Below, in pieces: positions 1 through 10,994 of a DNA stretch of 64,000 nt. This DNA is from Trissonchulus latispiculum (taxonomy: Eukaryota; Nematoda; Enoplea; Enoplida; Ironidae): NCBI GenBank assembly GCA_030248195.1, contig JASAND010010729.1, positions 1-64,000 on the forward strand. Direction: 5' to 3'. The position numbers were made by a program, and so were the translations under genes. Position 1 is the stretch's first letter, and every line of letters starts with the position of its first letter. The notes beneath the pieces were generated by a model, which was not told the DNA's origin, did not search any database, and saw only the letters and a program-made list of their open reading frames with translations.

Positions 1-699
1 AAAACGTTGGAATATATATATATATATATATATACGTATGTATACACACTCGCGAAATTTTGTGGATATATATGACTTTTTCTGTTTTTCCTGTCTTCTT
101 TTCTTACTTTCAAATCGCGATGACGGGACTGCCATCCAGAGATATATATATCCCTAGTAGTTTTTAGCATTTACGCGATAAAAGTTCTTAAATACTGGCA
201 TGCTCGGATCGGTAGCTTGCATGCCGAGAAAATCCGAAGAAAAAGTTTTCAAAAAATTTTTCAGCGAAAATGGTATGAGAAACGTGCATCAAAAATGCAA
301 TTGAAGGATGTAGCATGAAGTCTCGTAATCTACGTAATTATGGCTTAATACTGATTGACTATTCAAACTTTGTCGAAGCTTAACATAAATTACAAAGACA
401 ATATAGAGCGGGGGATTGGGGGCGGTAGCCCCCAAAATCTGAGAATTTTTAAAAAAATTACTGTTAAAACATTATAGAAACCTTGCATTATTTTTTTAAA
501 TTTGGTGCTACTTCCACATTTTGGCTTGGTCATTCTTTCGTCATTTATTTTGGCGTCGTCAAAACTATTATCTGCAAACGACGCTATTTTTAACCAAAAA
601 ACCTAGATTGAATCTCCTGCTTTAAATGTAGGTAGCAACGTTTATGACTCACTATTTCTGAATTTGAAATAACCTGTTCCAATAAATGTTTGAATTTTG

Positions 700-741
<42 letters not shown>

Positions 742-1446
742 GTTAAGTTCAGAATAATGTAAATGAACACGCTAATCACGCCGCAGGCGCGAAATTTCTA
801 TTTTTATTTGTTTTTCAATAGTTTAGTGAAAAATGATCACCTACCACTGAAGATGAGGGGGGGGGTCAGGGCTCAAAAAGGGGTGGGTCCGGACCCCCTG
901 GACCACCCCCCTGGATACGCCCTTGCTTACAATATATACAAAAACTCCAGAGAGAAGTATTTTCTAAGTACAGTAATAGGATATTTTAACAAATGCAAAA
1001 ACATTTCAGCAAATTTAAAATACAGACAAAGCTAAAAGTAGTCAATTATATAAACTTGTACGTAAGGAAAGAAGTATTATTGTCTAACACTTTAGCGTAA
1101 GTGCTGTGCAATGTTTTTGCTAAAAAATTCGTGTAATTTCACATTTTTTCTGGATTCATAAGCAAAACGCTAAGTTTCTGGACATTATTGGAATCTACGT
1201 AGAGGAGAGGTCCAAAATCTGAGGTCAGGCAGCTGAAGTCTGCGAAAGAACCATCTCAGGAGAACGGATTCCCTGGACACTATTCAACCACATTTGTAAA
1301 ATAACACAAACACGCCTACACGCTAAACTTAAACACTTATAAAAAGCAGAACTGAAGAAAAATTAGCAGAGCCCCCATTGAAGTCTAGTTATTCTAAACA
1401 TATACTCGATAGCACATACGTATACGCTGATTGTTTGCATATTTAC
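1..1446. other. AT-rich non-coding sequence, downstream laminin intron
   Basis: No supportable exon is seen here. It holds a (TA)n tract near 10-35, a longer one near 703-738, and a G/C-rich fragment at about 838-920 ending in CTGGATACGCCC, which resembles the ends of a hAT-like MITE seen complete at 6862-6933. The next laminin exon on the minus strand is expected further left, outside the window. The reading is by eye only, so very short exons could be missed. Confidence 0.5.
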
Positions 1447-1600
1447 TTGTCGGAGATCTAGTGTAATGGTGACCCATTCGTACTGAAATCCCTGAGCAAG
1501 AGATGGACTTTGCCAAAACCTTGGCGTTCCATCTACTGCATATTCAACCGGATGACGTCTGTAAGGATCGTTGGCGTCACAAATATCACATTGAGGCTTT
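1447..1600 (-). CDS. Laminin subunit alpha, LN-domain exon (second of two seen)
   Basis: This internal exon encodes about 51 residues of a laminin N-terminal (LN) domain, the extracellular module through which laminins polymerise in basement membranes. The translation has the CDICDANDP cysteine pair, an RRHP stretch, VDGTPRFWQSPSL and WVTITLDLRQ. These match the conserved C-x2-C...HP...DG...W-QSP...VT-TLDL pattern of alpha chains; the VTITLDLRQ form is closest to the alpha-1/alpha-2 type as I recall it. The acceptor is TTTTAG at 1601-1602 and the donor is GTAAAT after 1447. The exon starts with one base that completes a codon begun in the exon at 3385-3505, so the phases agree. No frameshift or stop is seen. 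The paralogue is not certain. Confidence 0.9.
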
Positions 1601-3384
1601 CTAAAACATAGTCAAAAATCATAGAAAAGCGAAACAATAAAATCCACATAATGTTTCCTTATCTTTTGCTACCAAAAGCCAAGGCACAAGTTCTTTTAGA
1701 AGCTAAAGAATACAAGCTCCCCAGACTTTGCTAAGGCATCGAAGCAAAGATAATTGAATAATTGAATCGATAATAAATCAGCAGCCGCATAACCGTATAT
1801 CCGAACACTATCTTATAATGACACCAAATCTACGACCAGGTGCGCACTTAGGGGTGGGGGTCATACCTGAACGGGAGGTCAAATTTCACTGACCCTTGTG
1901 GAAGCAAATTTGGGTACCCTTTGTGAGAGCGATATTTCTTAGGGGGACTTTTGGAGGCGATTTTTGTCATTTTTTAACAAAAAAAACAGCTATTTTCCAC
2001 CTTTCCATAGTAAGTTCTTCGACATTTCCAAACATATTTCAACGTGTGGGACTCTGGGTCTGGGGGGGGGTAAGCTGCGTCCAGACTTGAAAGCGGGGAC
2101 GGTGGCTGCCAACCTCCCCCCGAGCCCGAGGTGGGAGGGAATGGGGGGTTTCCGAAAACTAGGCGGGGTGGGGCGAGCCAACAGTATAAATTGACATACA
2201 TAGTAAGCTAAAATTTGCATTTTTAAGGTAAGCACGCAGAAAATCGTTGTTTTTAAAATCCATACATTAACTAAAAACCAAATAACTGAGAAAATTTTTG
2301 AAAATTTGAGCTCTAAAGCTTAATTTTTTGTCACTTTTCGTCACAAAAAAGTGGAGCCCACCCCCCACTAAAGATGCCAGCTCAAAAAATTTTCTATGTG
2401 TGCGACTGTCTACGACTACACACTCGAACTTTAGTTCTATTACCAAGACCAAGCAGCTCATGCCTAGTTTCATAATTCCAATGGATTACTAAAAGATTTT
2501 ACATAAATGAGTATATTTCTTTCTTTCTTTCTTTTTTCTATATTCAGGATAACTTTAAAAAATTTAAATGTGTACAGCTTTACAACTAAATCGAAGACAA
2601 ACGTTTTTTCGGTTCCTGTTTCCTGTTCCTCCTTTGGGAATAGAAAAAAATCGAATTTTCACGTAATCTAAACAGTTTGCGATATATATATTTGACTCAG
2701 TTCAGTGTCATCGAAAATACAAAAACCCATGCCAAATTTTAGCTCAGCTGTTCGTTTCAAAATGTATTAGTGATGGTGGAGACAGGGTAAAAGAGACAAA
2801 TAAATTTTAAGGCTTGTGCGTGCTACTTACTCTAAATGCGTGCATACGTGCACTAGCGTAGCCAGAAAAAACTTTCGGGGGGCAATACAAAAAATTTCCG
2901 GGGGGTCTGGGGGCAGAGCCCCCCAGAAACTGAGAATTTTATTTCGAGACCTTCGTGGAATTTTTACAGGGCATTCGTTGAAATTACAATAATATTTAAA
3001 TCGCAGTGAGTGTTCATACACCCAAATGGAGCAGAAGGTGATCAAAGTACACCAAATAGGGTAATTCGTACTCATGTTTTAGTGCGAAACACGCATTATA
3101 ATGGTATAATATATTTATCTCGAGTCGAAGGCGCGAAAATGTTTTGAAAAATGGGCGTTTTACGCATGGCAGGAAAAATTCCTTGGGGCAGCACAATTTC
3201 GGGGGGAATTCCCACCATTCCCCCCTGGCTACGCGCCTGCTGTACGTGTAAGAGTGCCTCTCTACGTCTCTAGTATTTGGTAAGTTGATAAGTACCGCGT
3301 AACAAACGACTTTTAATTCGGTTTGTATTCAGCCTAAAATTTCCTTTTTGTTGTCACCAGTTCACCAGCCAGACGCAGACGTAC
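1601..3384 (-). other. Laminin alpha intron, 1.8 kb
   Basis: The intron runs from donor GTACGT (3384 leftward) to acceptor TTTTAG (1601). It contains a G/C-rich block at about 2055-2180 without a protein-like reading, a short CTTT repeat near 2518-2533 and the MITE at 2851-3239. Short ORFs across the G/C-rich parts are Pro/Gly-rich readings of homopolymer runs and are not genes. Confidence 0.75.
2851..3239. mobile_element. hAT-like MITE in the laminin intron
   Basis: The left end reads CACTAGCGTAGCCAG and the right end CTGGCTACGCGCCTG, an imperfect inverted repeat. G-rich sequence follows the left end and C-rich sequence precedes the right end. No clean target duplication is visible, although TACGTG occurs close to both ends. 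The ends resemble the ...GCGTATCCAG termini at 6862-6933 and 56039-56215. It is non-autonomous, with no transposase reading. Confidence 0.6.
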
Positions 3385-3505
3385 CGCATAAAGACGTGCT
3401 CGACCAATTTACAATAGCTTTTTGGACCAGCTTCTCCACAGGTAGCATTGGCATCAATCAAGGCGTTAGTAGCCAAATTAAAGATGCTCGGAAACAGACC
3501 TCCTT
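3385..3505 (-). CDS. Laminin subunit alpha, first LN-domain exon seen
   Basis: This exon encodes about 39 residues at the beginning of the LN domain, GGLFPSIFNLATNA followed by ATCGE and YCKLVEHV. It corresponds to the first conserved block after the signal peptide in laminin alpha chains. The acceptor is TATTTCAG at 3506-3507 and the donor is GTACGT after 3385. It ends with two bases of an Arg codon completed by the exon at 1447-1600. The upstream exon with the start codon and signal peptide was not found between 3506 and about 10 kb; it may be small or lie further right. No defect is visible. Confidence 0.9.
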
Positions 3506-4185
3506 CTGAAATACGCATCAAAATTTGCAAAAGTTTAAAATAATCAATCACAGGATGTTGTCGATGTGGTGACGGATAGAGCGGTCGTCCTCCCCAGGCG
3601 TCTTGACCACACGAAAGTCTGAAGGAGTATCTTTTCTGTGCCCGCAAAGAGTGCAGACATTATGAAATCAAAATGTTGCAAAAATTCTCCGACATTTAGG
3701 TGTTGATTTTGGTTTAGCAACACAGAGCTTCACATTTTTTATATCAAATTTGACTACTTTTGCAAAATTTTGTTTGGCCAACACTTGAAAAAGATCCCAC
3801 CTTCCCTACCACAGCACTCAACAGCTACTTTGGATTTATCGTTCGTTATATATTATAATTATATGATTACAAAATGTGCTCAGGTCAACGGCATTCATAC
3901 CCTCTGTTTCATCAGCAAACTACACACCCCCTGTTTTACCAGAAAATATCTGGCTTTTTTAAAACAATTTTATCTACTCCACTTTGCATATACCTTGATT
4001 TTCTTCAGCGTTAATTCCAACCCAGAACCAGGACAAAGCTACCAGCCAAACACCGCTGAACAGCTCCATTGGATAGTGTTAGATGGAGCCGCGGCTAAAA
4101 CAGCATAGAACGTTTTGTGTTCTTAAATTTTAAGTGCATAAGTTCTTCAAGGGTGGGGGCAGCCATAGCAACGAAACTATTTTGA
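3506..4185. other. Non-coding, no feature recognised
   Basis: This is AT-rich sequence upstream of the first laminin exon seen. A 112-codon open frame at 3770-4108 (+) has no recognisable domain, and its composition (runs of Cys, Phe, Tyr) looks like AT-rich noise. It presumably contains laminin intron or promoter sequence, but nothing shows which. Confidence 0.4.
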
Positions 4186-4595
4186 CTTATATATATATAT
4201 ATATATATATATTAGAGATGCACCGGGCCGCCACTACCAGGGCCACCTTGGCCCCGGTTCCGGGGCCGGGGCCTGGAAATTGGGGGTCCAAATCGACAAT
4301 TTTCAAAAATTTTCTTGAAAATTCAAATTTTGCAGTAATTGCTGATATACAAGCATTATATACTATCGTTGTTTTCATTCAAATAGGTAGGAAAACAAAC
4401 GATTTGTAACACTTTTTGGCTTTCGACATTTCAAAATTTTGGTAAAAAAATGTCAAAAATTTACAAAATATATATTGCTAATTTTTGGCCCCGGTCGGGA
4501 CCGGGGCCTGACCACCGGGGCCGGGGCAGGGGCCTGACTAGCGGGGCCGGGGCCTGGCCCCGGTTCCGGGGCCGAGGCCAGGCCCCGGTGCATCC

Positions 4596-4680
<85 letters not shown>
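4186..4680. mobile_element. hAT-type MITE (4213-4598) inside a (TA)n microsatellite
   Basis: The left end TAGAGATGCACCGG (from 4213) and right end CCGGTGCATCCCTA (to 4598) are inverted repeats of the widespread TAGGGATGCACC type of hAT termini. Long (TA)n tracts lie on both sides (about 4186-4212 and 4599-4680). An 8-bp hAT duplication of TATATATA would therefore be invisible but is consistent. The interior has repeated GGGGCCGGGGCCTGG blocks near both ends. There is no coding capacity. A related copy is at 38177-38473. Confidence 0.7.
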
Positions 4681-4685
<5 letters not shown>

Positions 4686-5124
4686 AAAAATCATGTGCAG
4701 GTTTTTCAAGACTTTCGATCCTCTTTTCATTAGCAAGAAGTGCATATATATGCTTAAAAGCAGCTTAGCCAAACAAAGCCAAGTATTGGTACTGATTTGA
4801 TGGGGAGGAATTTTTTCGCCGTGGTCCCCCCCTTGGTTCAAAAAACTTTGTCTCCAATTTGGTGAGAAGTTGCCTCTAGCTTAAATTGAGGTCGCTGACT
4901 TCACAAAATCGAAGAACGATCGATCCGATGGATTGTTGGATCAGAAGAATCGCTAGATCAAAATCGATCAAAAAATTTTTGTCACCAAAACCGGCTGACC
5001 CCATCCACCTTAAATAATTTCGGCTACCCCCACCACCCCCAACTTTCTCTCAAGGTATTATATACACTTATATATGTGGGACACCTATATGTATATATTA
5101 TATATATATATACGTATATATATG
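4681..5124. other. Element fragment and (TA)n tract
   Basis: At 4995-5056 the sequence ends in CTCTCAAGGTA preceded by C-rich sequence. This matches the right terminus of the element at 6853-8924, so it is probably a truncated copy. Imperfect TA repeats follow at about 5057-5122. No gene is seen. Confidence 0.45.
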
Positions 5125-6524
5125 CTGGCATTTTTTAGTGGGGAGGACCCCCACTTTTCGGTTCCTCCTCCACTTTTCGGAGCCCCTCCCCCACTTTCGC
5201 CCCCCCCCAATTTTCGGCAAGCCCCCACCCACTTTTTGGGGGTCGCCCAAAAGTGTCAAAAAATTAGGTTTTTGAGGTCAAATTTTCAAAATTTTTATCA
5301 ATTTTTAGCTAATTTATGGACTTATAAGCTCATTTTAAGGTGCTGGTATCGTTTTGTGTAAATTTGACCCTATAGGCTTTAATACTTTATGAAAGTGGAT
5401 GAAATTTTCCAAATATACTATTTCGGTGCTCTTTAACATTCTGGGACCAGTCCCGCATTTTTAGGTGCAAAGATAAGAAATTTTTGGTTTTTGCCATTAT
5501 TCTCTCAGCACATAGTCGAGACACCAGATTGGTTGGCATGGCTGGAAAGAGGGCACAAAAATGAACATTTTTGCTTTTACAACTTTTGAGGTATCTCTTG
5601 TGGTTAGGTCAGTATAAGCAAAAAACTATTTTTGGGGTCCAAAAATGGCCGTTTTCGAGAAAATCAGTTTTTTCAAAATTACTACCAAATCGTACGGACA
5701 ATTTTGGTTTATTTATACTCGATCGATACACAGTCTCATTGCACATTTTATCAATGCCTATGAGCCGGAGTTTGCTGCTCTAAGCTGAGATTTGGCCGAA
5801 AAACCATTTTGGAAAAACTGCGATCATTTTGTTTTGAACATTGATTTCTCAAAAACTACCCAATAAATTCGAGTGATCTTTGGCAGGATGAGAATTCGCA
5901 CTATTGCGGAGGGACATTTTTCTTGGTTTGAGCTAAAACATCTCCAGTTGCGAAAAAACTGAATACAAAGTTGCGAAATTTCGTGTCACCGCACGTTTAA
6001 TGGATTTTCTTGACCGTTAAGACCTGCTGAGCCAAATCCAAAAAAATGTCCCTCGGCCCACATGTTCTTTATAGGACAGCACAAGAAAAACTTTTGGCCG
6101 ATTCCACAGTTTTGAGAAATCGATGTTCAAAAATTTTTGGTCTATATTCAGCCTGTCACATGTCAGTATGTCAGAAAATTTTCGCTAGTTTTTTGCGGAT
6201 TTTTACTAGTTTCGTATTCTCATGAGAATCTACAGATTATAAGCTTTAAAATGATGTATAAAGCTCTTTCCAACTCACAAAAGTGCGAAAGTTATGGCGT
6301 TTCAAAAAATACCCACAAAAGCACTGCACAAAACGATACCAGCACCTTAAGCTTAAAAACAGCGGTTTTTTGCGTTTTTACCTTAAAAATGCTAATTTTT
6401 CGCTAAAAATTTAGGTATATTTTTACCTTTGGCTTGCCCCCCACTTTTCGGAAGCCCCCCACTTCCCCATCCCTAGGGGGGGGGCGAAACCCCCCCCCCA
6501 CTTTCAAAACCCTAAAAAATGCCA
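5125..6524. mobile_element. Long copy of the CTGGCATTTTT inverted-repeat family
   Basis: The left end CTGGCATTTTTTAG and right end CTAAAAAATGCCAG form perfect 14-bp inverted repeats. Each is followed inward by alternating poly-G/poly-C blocks that spell CCCCACTTTTCGG repeatedly. The 1.4-kb interior has no transposase. The part at about 5410-6000 recurs inverted and decayed at 14530-15165, for example around CATTCTGGGACCAGTC. A short copy at 51439-51788 has a clear 5-bp target duplication (TAAAC); here none is seen in the surrounding TA-rich DNA. Confidence 0.65.
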
Positions 6525-6861
6525 GGGTTAGGAGAGAAGAGGTCTGGCTAAAAATGAGGAAAGGGGAGGGGGTCGCTAAAACAGATTTGGGGTGAGGGGC
6601 AAGACAAACATTTAAGGGAGGATGAGGTTCGGCGAAGAAATCATTTTCACTCAAAAACTGCAGTTGGGGGAGAGAGGGTAAAGTCAAAAATTTTGAAGGG
6701 GCAACAAAGGGGTCTAAATTTTTGGGGGGTTGTGTCAATTTCAGGGACCGATCACCCTCAACTAAGTTTACTCCCCCAAGCAGTTTTGCCCAGTCACACC
6801 CATAGGTAATACCTATTAGGTATACGCATAGGTATACATATATATGTATATACACCTTGAG

Positions 6862-6933
6862 CATGGGCCTATCCAGGGGGAGGGTTTAGGGGGTTGAAAC
6901 CCCCTCCTTTTCCAAATCCTGGATACGCCCCTG
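6862..6933. mobile_element. 72-bp hAT-like MITE with perfect 8-bp TSD
   Basis: The ends CATGGGCCTATCCAGG and CCTGGATACGCCCCTG form a hairpin. They are flanked by ACCTTGAG at 6854-6861 and 6934-6941, a perfect 8-bp target duplication as expected for hAT. The insertion splits the left end of the 6853-8924 element, so it is the younger of the two. Confidence 0.8.
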
Positions 6934-8106
6934 ACCTTGAGAAAAAGTTGGGGTGGGGGAAGCCGAAATTAGGCTAGGTGAGGTCAGCCGGTTTTGAGGT
7001 GGGGCTGGGTCCGGAAAAATCGAATTCTGGGGAAATAGGGCAAATGTTTTTCTTCAAAAATTTAAGATACAAAAGTGAAATTTTGCTTAAAAGCGCTATT
7101 TAGAACCAAAAATTAGCAATATTACAACGGATTTGGTTATTTTTTTCGACAAAAATAGTATTTTTGCGAAAAATTTCGACTTCTCTTAATTTTGAGCCAA
7201 AGTTTTGAAAAGTTTTAGGATGGGGTCTCGCAAATTTGGTTGGGTGGGGTCTTTAGGGATTTGGCCATTTGAGGGTGGGGTCTGTCGCCACAATTCCGAG
7301 GGTGGGGTCGGCACTTGTTCATTTGGGAGGGGTCCAACTCCACGCCACCCTGAGAAAAATTGTTCAAAAAATGACCAATTTTCAGCCAAAATCAGTTATA
7401 TAACTTTTTGGATCCAAAAATCGTTGGGGAGGTAGCCGAAGGTTGAGGAAGGGTATATAAGTATATAAGTAAAAAAATCGGGGCGGTGGGGGGGGGGTGA
7501 AGTTGGTCGAAACGTTTGGGGGGAACCCCCCAACGGAAACTATACCCCCAGGTACACCTATGGCCACACCATACCCACACCTGCTTCAGAGATATATACA
7601 TACACATGTACGTACATTTCCCTCCACGTCCACCCCCATAGGTACAACGGTGATGTGGGTGGGGGGGGGGCAATCCCCGAAAATTTGGGGGCTGGCAACC
7701 TTGTTAGACCTCCGCCAAATAGGCCCGCACCCTGGATTTTGAAAAGGAGAGGGGCCAAGGCAAAATACAACGGGGGGTCTGGGGGGCGGAGCCTCCAGAA
7801 GTTGAAGAATTTATGCATTTTTGCCAAAAAATTAGTACACTGAAGGTTTATTTGTTGCAAAATTTTGACGACCCACGACCCCCCCAATCCTCCCCCAAAA
7901 ACACTTTTTCTATTTTTATACCAAAAATCGCATTTTCAGCCGTTTCTAATACTGAAACACATCCAACTAATTTTAACGTTAGTGGGTTTTCAAAGTCGAC
8001 TGCCTACCGACTCTTTCAAACTTGACTGCCAACATGTTTCTAAGTCCAAAACAAGGTCAGTACGTATTGAGTCAGAATGTCCAAGCAGCAATAGGTATAT
8101 ATTTCA

Positions 8107-8486
8107 CAGGGTATTTTAAGGGTTTTTTCGGGGGGGGGGGGCACCCCGGGAGGGCCCCCAGGGTCCGGGGGGATTGTCGGGGGGGGGGCAATTTTTTTAA
8201 AAATGAACTAAAATTGGTATTGTTTTGGCGTACTTTACACGTAGAAAGGCAAAAAGTTCTCAAAAATGCCAGGATGTAAGCTAAAAATAGCCATTTTTAC
8301 GAAAACATGTCCGGCGAAGCCGGAAAATTTGTCTATTTTTGGCAAAAATTGGCCCCCCAAAAAATTACGAAGGGAAAGCAGAAATGCCGGGAGGGGCGAT
8401 TTCGGGGGGAAGGCATTTTCGGGGAGGGGGGGGAAGATCGGTTTCATGGCGGCGCTCCCACCCCAGCCCCGATAAACAATACCCCG
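8107..8486. mobile_element. CAGGGTATTTT-family MITE, degraded
   Basis: The left end CAGGGTATTTTAAGGG matches better copies at 47206-47571 and 58155-58523, and the right end is decayed (AACAATACCCCG). The interior has the family's features: poly-G after the left end, GCGTA-TTTACACGTAGAA, AAAGTTCTCAAAAATGCCAGGAT, and the palindrome CCGGCGAAGCCGG at 8311-8323. Confidence 0.6.
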
Positions 8487-8924
8487 CTTCAAGACGAAAT
8501 TTTGGTATTTTTCGAAAATTTTTACAAAAGTTTCACTAAAAATACCCTCCCCCCAAATGGAAAAGTCCCGGCCCCACCCTCGAAATTTTGGAGGCAGACC
8601 CCACCCCCAATTGGTCAAATCCCAGACCCCACCCACCCAAATTTACCAGACCCCACCCTTAAAATTTTCGAAATTTTCGCTCAACATTAGAAAATATTAG
8701 AAATTTTTTGCAAAAATTTCCGTTATTTTCGAAAAATGGCCAAATCGGTTCAAATATTGCTAATTTTTTATTGTAAATACCGTCTTTTCAGCAAAACTCG
8801 CAAATTTTTCCATGCAATTTTGAAGAAAAATTTTTAACCCCCCTCCCCAGATTCGATTTTTTCCAGAATCCCAGCCCACCCCCCTAATTACGGCTACCTC
8901 CACCCCCAACATTTTCTCAAGGTG

Positions 8925-10137
8925 TACACCTATGCTATGCCCCCTCGAACATTTTTCTTACCCCCCTCTTTTTCAAATGTCCATCCCAACTTTTTTCGCC
9001 AGCCACACTTTATGCCCCCTGTTGGGGCGGGGGCCCCCAGAAATTTTTGGGGATGGTTTGTAGAAATGGCTGAGGGACCAACTTCCCCCTACGCCTGCCT
9101 GCATACGTCAAACCCACATGACAAGGCGGTCACTGCAATGCAACTGCCAACATGGTAGCAAACTATGAATGTAAGGTGTGCAATTCTTTTCAGTGTATCA
9201 TTGTGTAATGGCAATAATTTATTGTTATCTTCTTGTATTATGCTATTTGACTTCTGCCCACTTAGAACTTAGCCCACTCGTATAGAAAAGATCAAATGTA
9301 AACTTGGATTATCAGGCACGGTTTTACAGTTCTTAGGACTTGACTTGACTTGACTTGACAGGTTCTTAGGTCAACCAGTTTTGGAAAAAATAATAATGCC
9401 ACCCTGCACGGCACAGTTGCAACGTCAATAAAATGGATAAAATCACATATTTACTGTATTACGACGATTGCTTTCAATCTATGGTGTTCTTCAGGACATT
9501 ATGCCAATATTGAAATGTCAATGCAACAGCAATAAGGTCAACTACTGCAAGTGGGATTACATGGGAATGAAAAAAGCCTGTCCGCACTAGTGGGATGGGA
9601 TAGGATCAGAGAATCGGTCCCGCTTGCCAACTCTGGTTTACGGTTGTTTTGATTTTTGATTCGAATGTTGATTCGAATTCTAATTCGAATTCGAATCAAA
9701 AAGTGTTTTGATGCGACTTTGGATTTTTGATCAATCGAACTGAATCAAATCATTTAATACTTCACAGCAAAAAATCGAACTGAATCAAATCTAACTGAAT
9801 TTTCAGAAGCCAAAATCGAACTGAATCAAATCAAAGCTTTTGTCCAATTATGAAAAATACTTTTTCATGCATGCATCTTTTCGAGTACTGTTGAACCTAT
9901 TATAAGGTAAGGCATAAGGTTTGTTTGTGCTCTTCACTAGGGCAGTGCTCATGGCAGAGATACCTGCAAAATCTTAACAAGGGATTTTTTAATTTGGAGA
10001 CTGTATTTGCAGGCGTTTACTAGAATGAGTTTATTGTTTTTATGTAGCCTTTTGCGTTTCGAGAGACTGCTAGATCATACTGAGGAACGGCTGTATGCAA
10101 AGATACACATGCCAAAATAGGGATCTTGTGCTCGCAG
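8925..10137. other. Non-coding with small tandem motifs
   Basis: No exon is recognised. There is a short TTGAC tandem near 9338-9360, ATTCGAAT-rich sequence at about 9650-9700, and three copies of CGAACTGAATCAAATC between 9735 and 9835. The right part flanks the Harbinger insertion. Confidence 0.4.
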
Positions 10138-10140
10138 CAG

Positions 10141-10290
10141 GGGCCGATTTCATGATAAGTTACAAGTGTTACAAGCTACAACTTGTAGGCTTGTAGCTTG
10201 TGACTACAAGTTGTGCTAGATTCGGTTTCATCAATAATTTCCTTTAACTTGTAACCACAAGCTACAAGTTACAAGTTACAAGCTGTAAAA
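10141..10290. repeat. Harbinger left TIR and subterminal repeats
   Basis: The 36-bp terminal repeat is followed by many copies of ACTTGTA/TACAAGT in both orientations (for example CTACAACTTGTAGGCTTGTAG, then ACAAGTTACAAGTTACAAG). Repeats of this kind near transposon ends are commonly binding sites for the transposase or its Myb partner; that role is inferred here. Confidence 0.8.
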
Positions 10291-10613
10291 TGCTCTTGCT
10301 CAGCTGCGTTTTCTTAGCAGTTATTGCTCAGTTAAAGCAGTGTATACTTCTGCAGTGTTAGCTTTCGTGTTCTGTCCCGTTTTTAGTTTTTTGTTGCTTT
10401 TTTGTATTTGCTAATTTGTCATTGCCTACCATTTTGAAGTTGATTTAATCGTTTCAAAATCCTACTTTTTTAAGCCAACAATTTCATTGTGCACTTGCAC
10501 TAGAAATTTTAAATTAGCACGTTAAAAACAGTTATGTTCATGATTTTTTGATTTTATAATTTAGAATTTCATTATTGCATATATATATATAATTAATTTG
10601 ACTATTTCCATCC

Positions 10614-10850
10614 ATGGGCTCCCATACTTCAGCCACATTTAGCCAAAAACTACAGTTTGTCCGATGGCTTATTGAAAATAAGGATAAATTGACTGGATCC
10701 TTTAGCTCAACTCTTACCAAGGAAGACAGGGTTAATTGCTGGAAGGAGATTTACAACAACTGCCTATCAATTGGTATTGCTTTCCCGAAGGAAAAGGACT
10801 ACACATATGTTCGAGACACATTTTGGCCTAACATTCGCCGCCTAACAGTG
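10614..10850 (+). CDS. Harbinger Myb/SANT-like protein, exon 1
   Basis: Exon 1 encodes the first 79 residues of the Harbinger accessory DNA-binding protein, from ATG at 10614. It holds a Myb/SANT-like three-helix domain with the spaced tryptophans expected of the fold (VRWLIENKD, then WKEIYNNC, then YVRDTFWPNIRR). In this superfamily the Myb-like partner binds the element's ends and helps bring the transposase into the nucleus. The exon ends in phase 0 at a strong donor, GTAAGT (10851). Reading through would add unrelated residues and stop at 11013. The exon does not overlap the transposase; only the read-through would. The intron extends 1.8 kb to 12640 across the antisense transposase gene. 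Confidence 0.82.
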
Positions 10851-10994
10851 GTAAGTTTCTGCATGAATCCTAAATTGATACCTAGTACAGCATTGTTAGT
10901 TTATATTTCAGCAAATCAAAACTATAAAACGAGACATGTTATCAATGTTGATATGGACATGTATGAGCGAATTCACGAACGCAATTTACAAATT

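Larger units (their letters stand above)
6853..8924. mobile_element. 2-kb TIR element with TA target duplication
   Basis: The left end is TA then CACCTTGAG and the right end is CTCAAGGTG then TA (TA at 6851-6852 and 8925-8926). After removing the insertion at 6862-6933, the left terminus continues AAAAAGTTGGGGTGGGGG, which mirrors CCACCCCCAACATTTTCTC on the right. The TA duplication suggests a Tc1/mariner-like non-autonomous element (inference). Both arms carry repeated GGGTGGGGTCT motifs (7216-7315 and, inverted, 8560-8660). No transposase frame is seen. A MITE of another family lies at 8107-8486. Confidence 0.6.
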
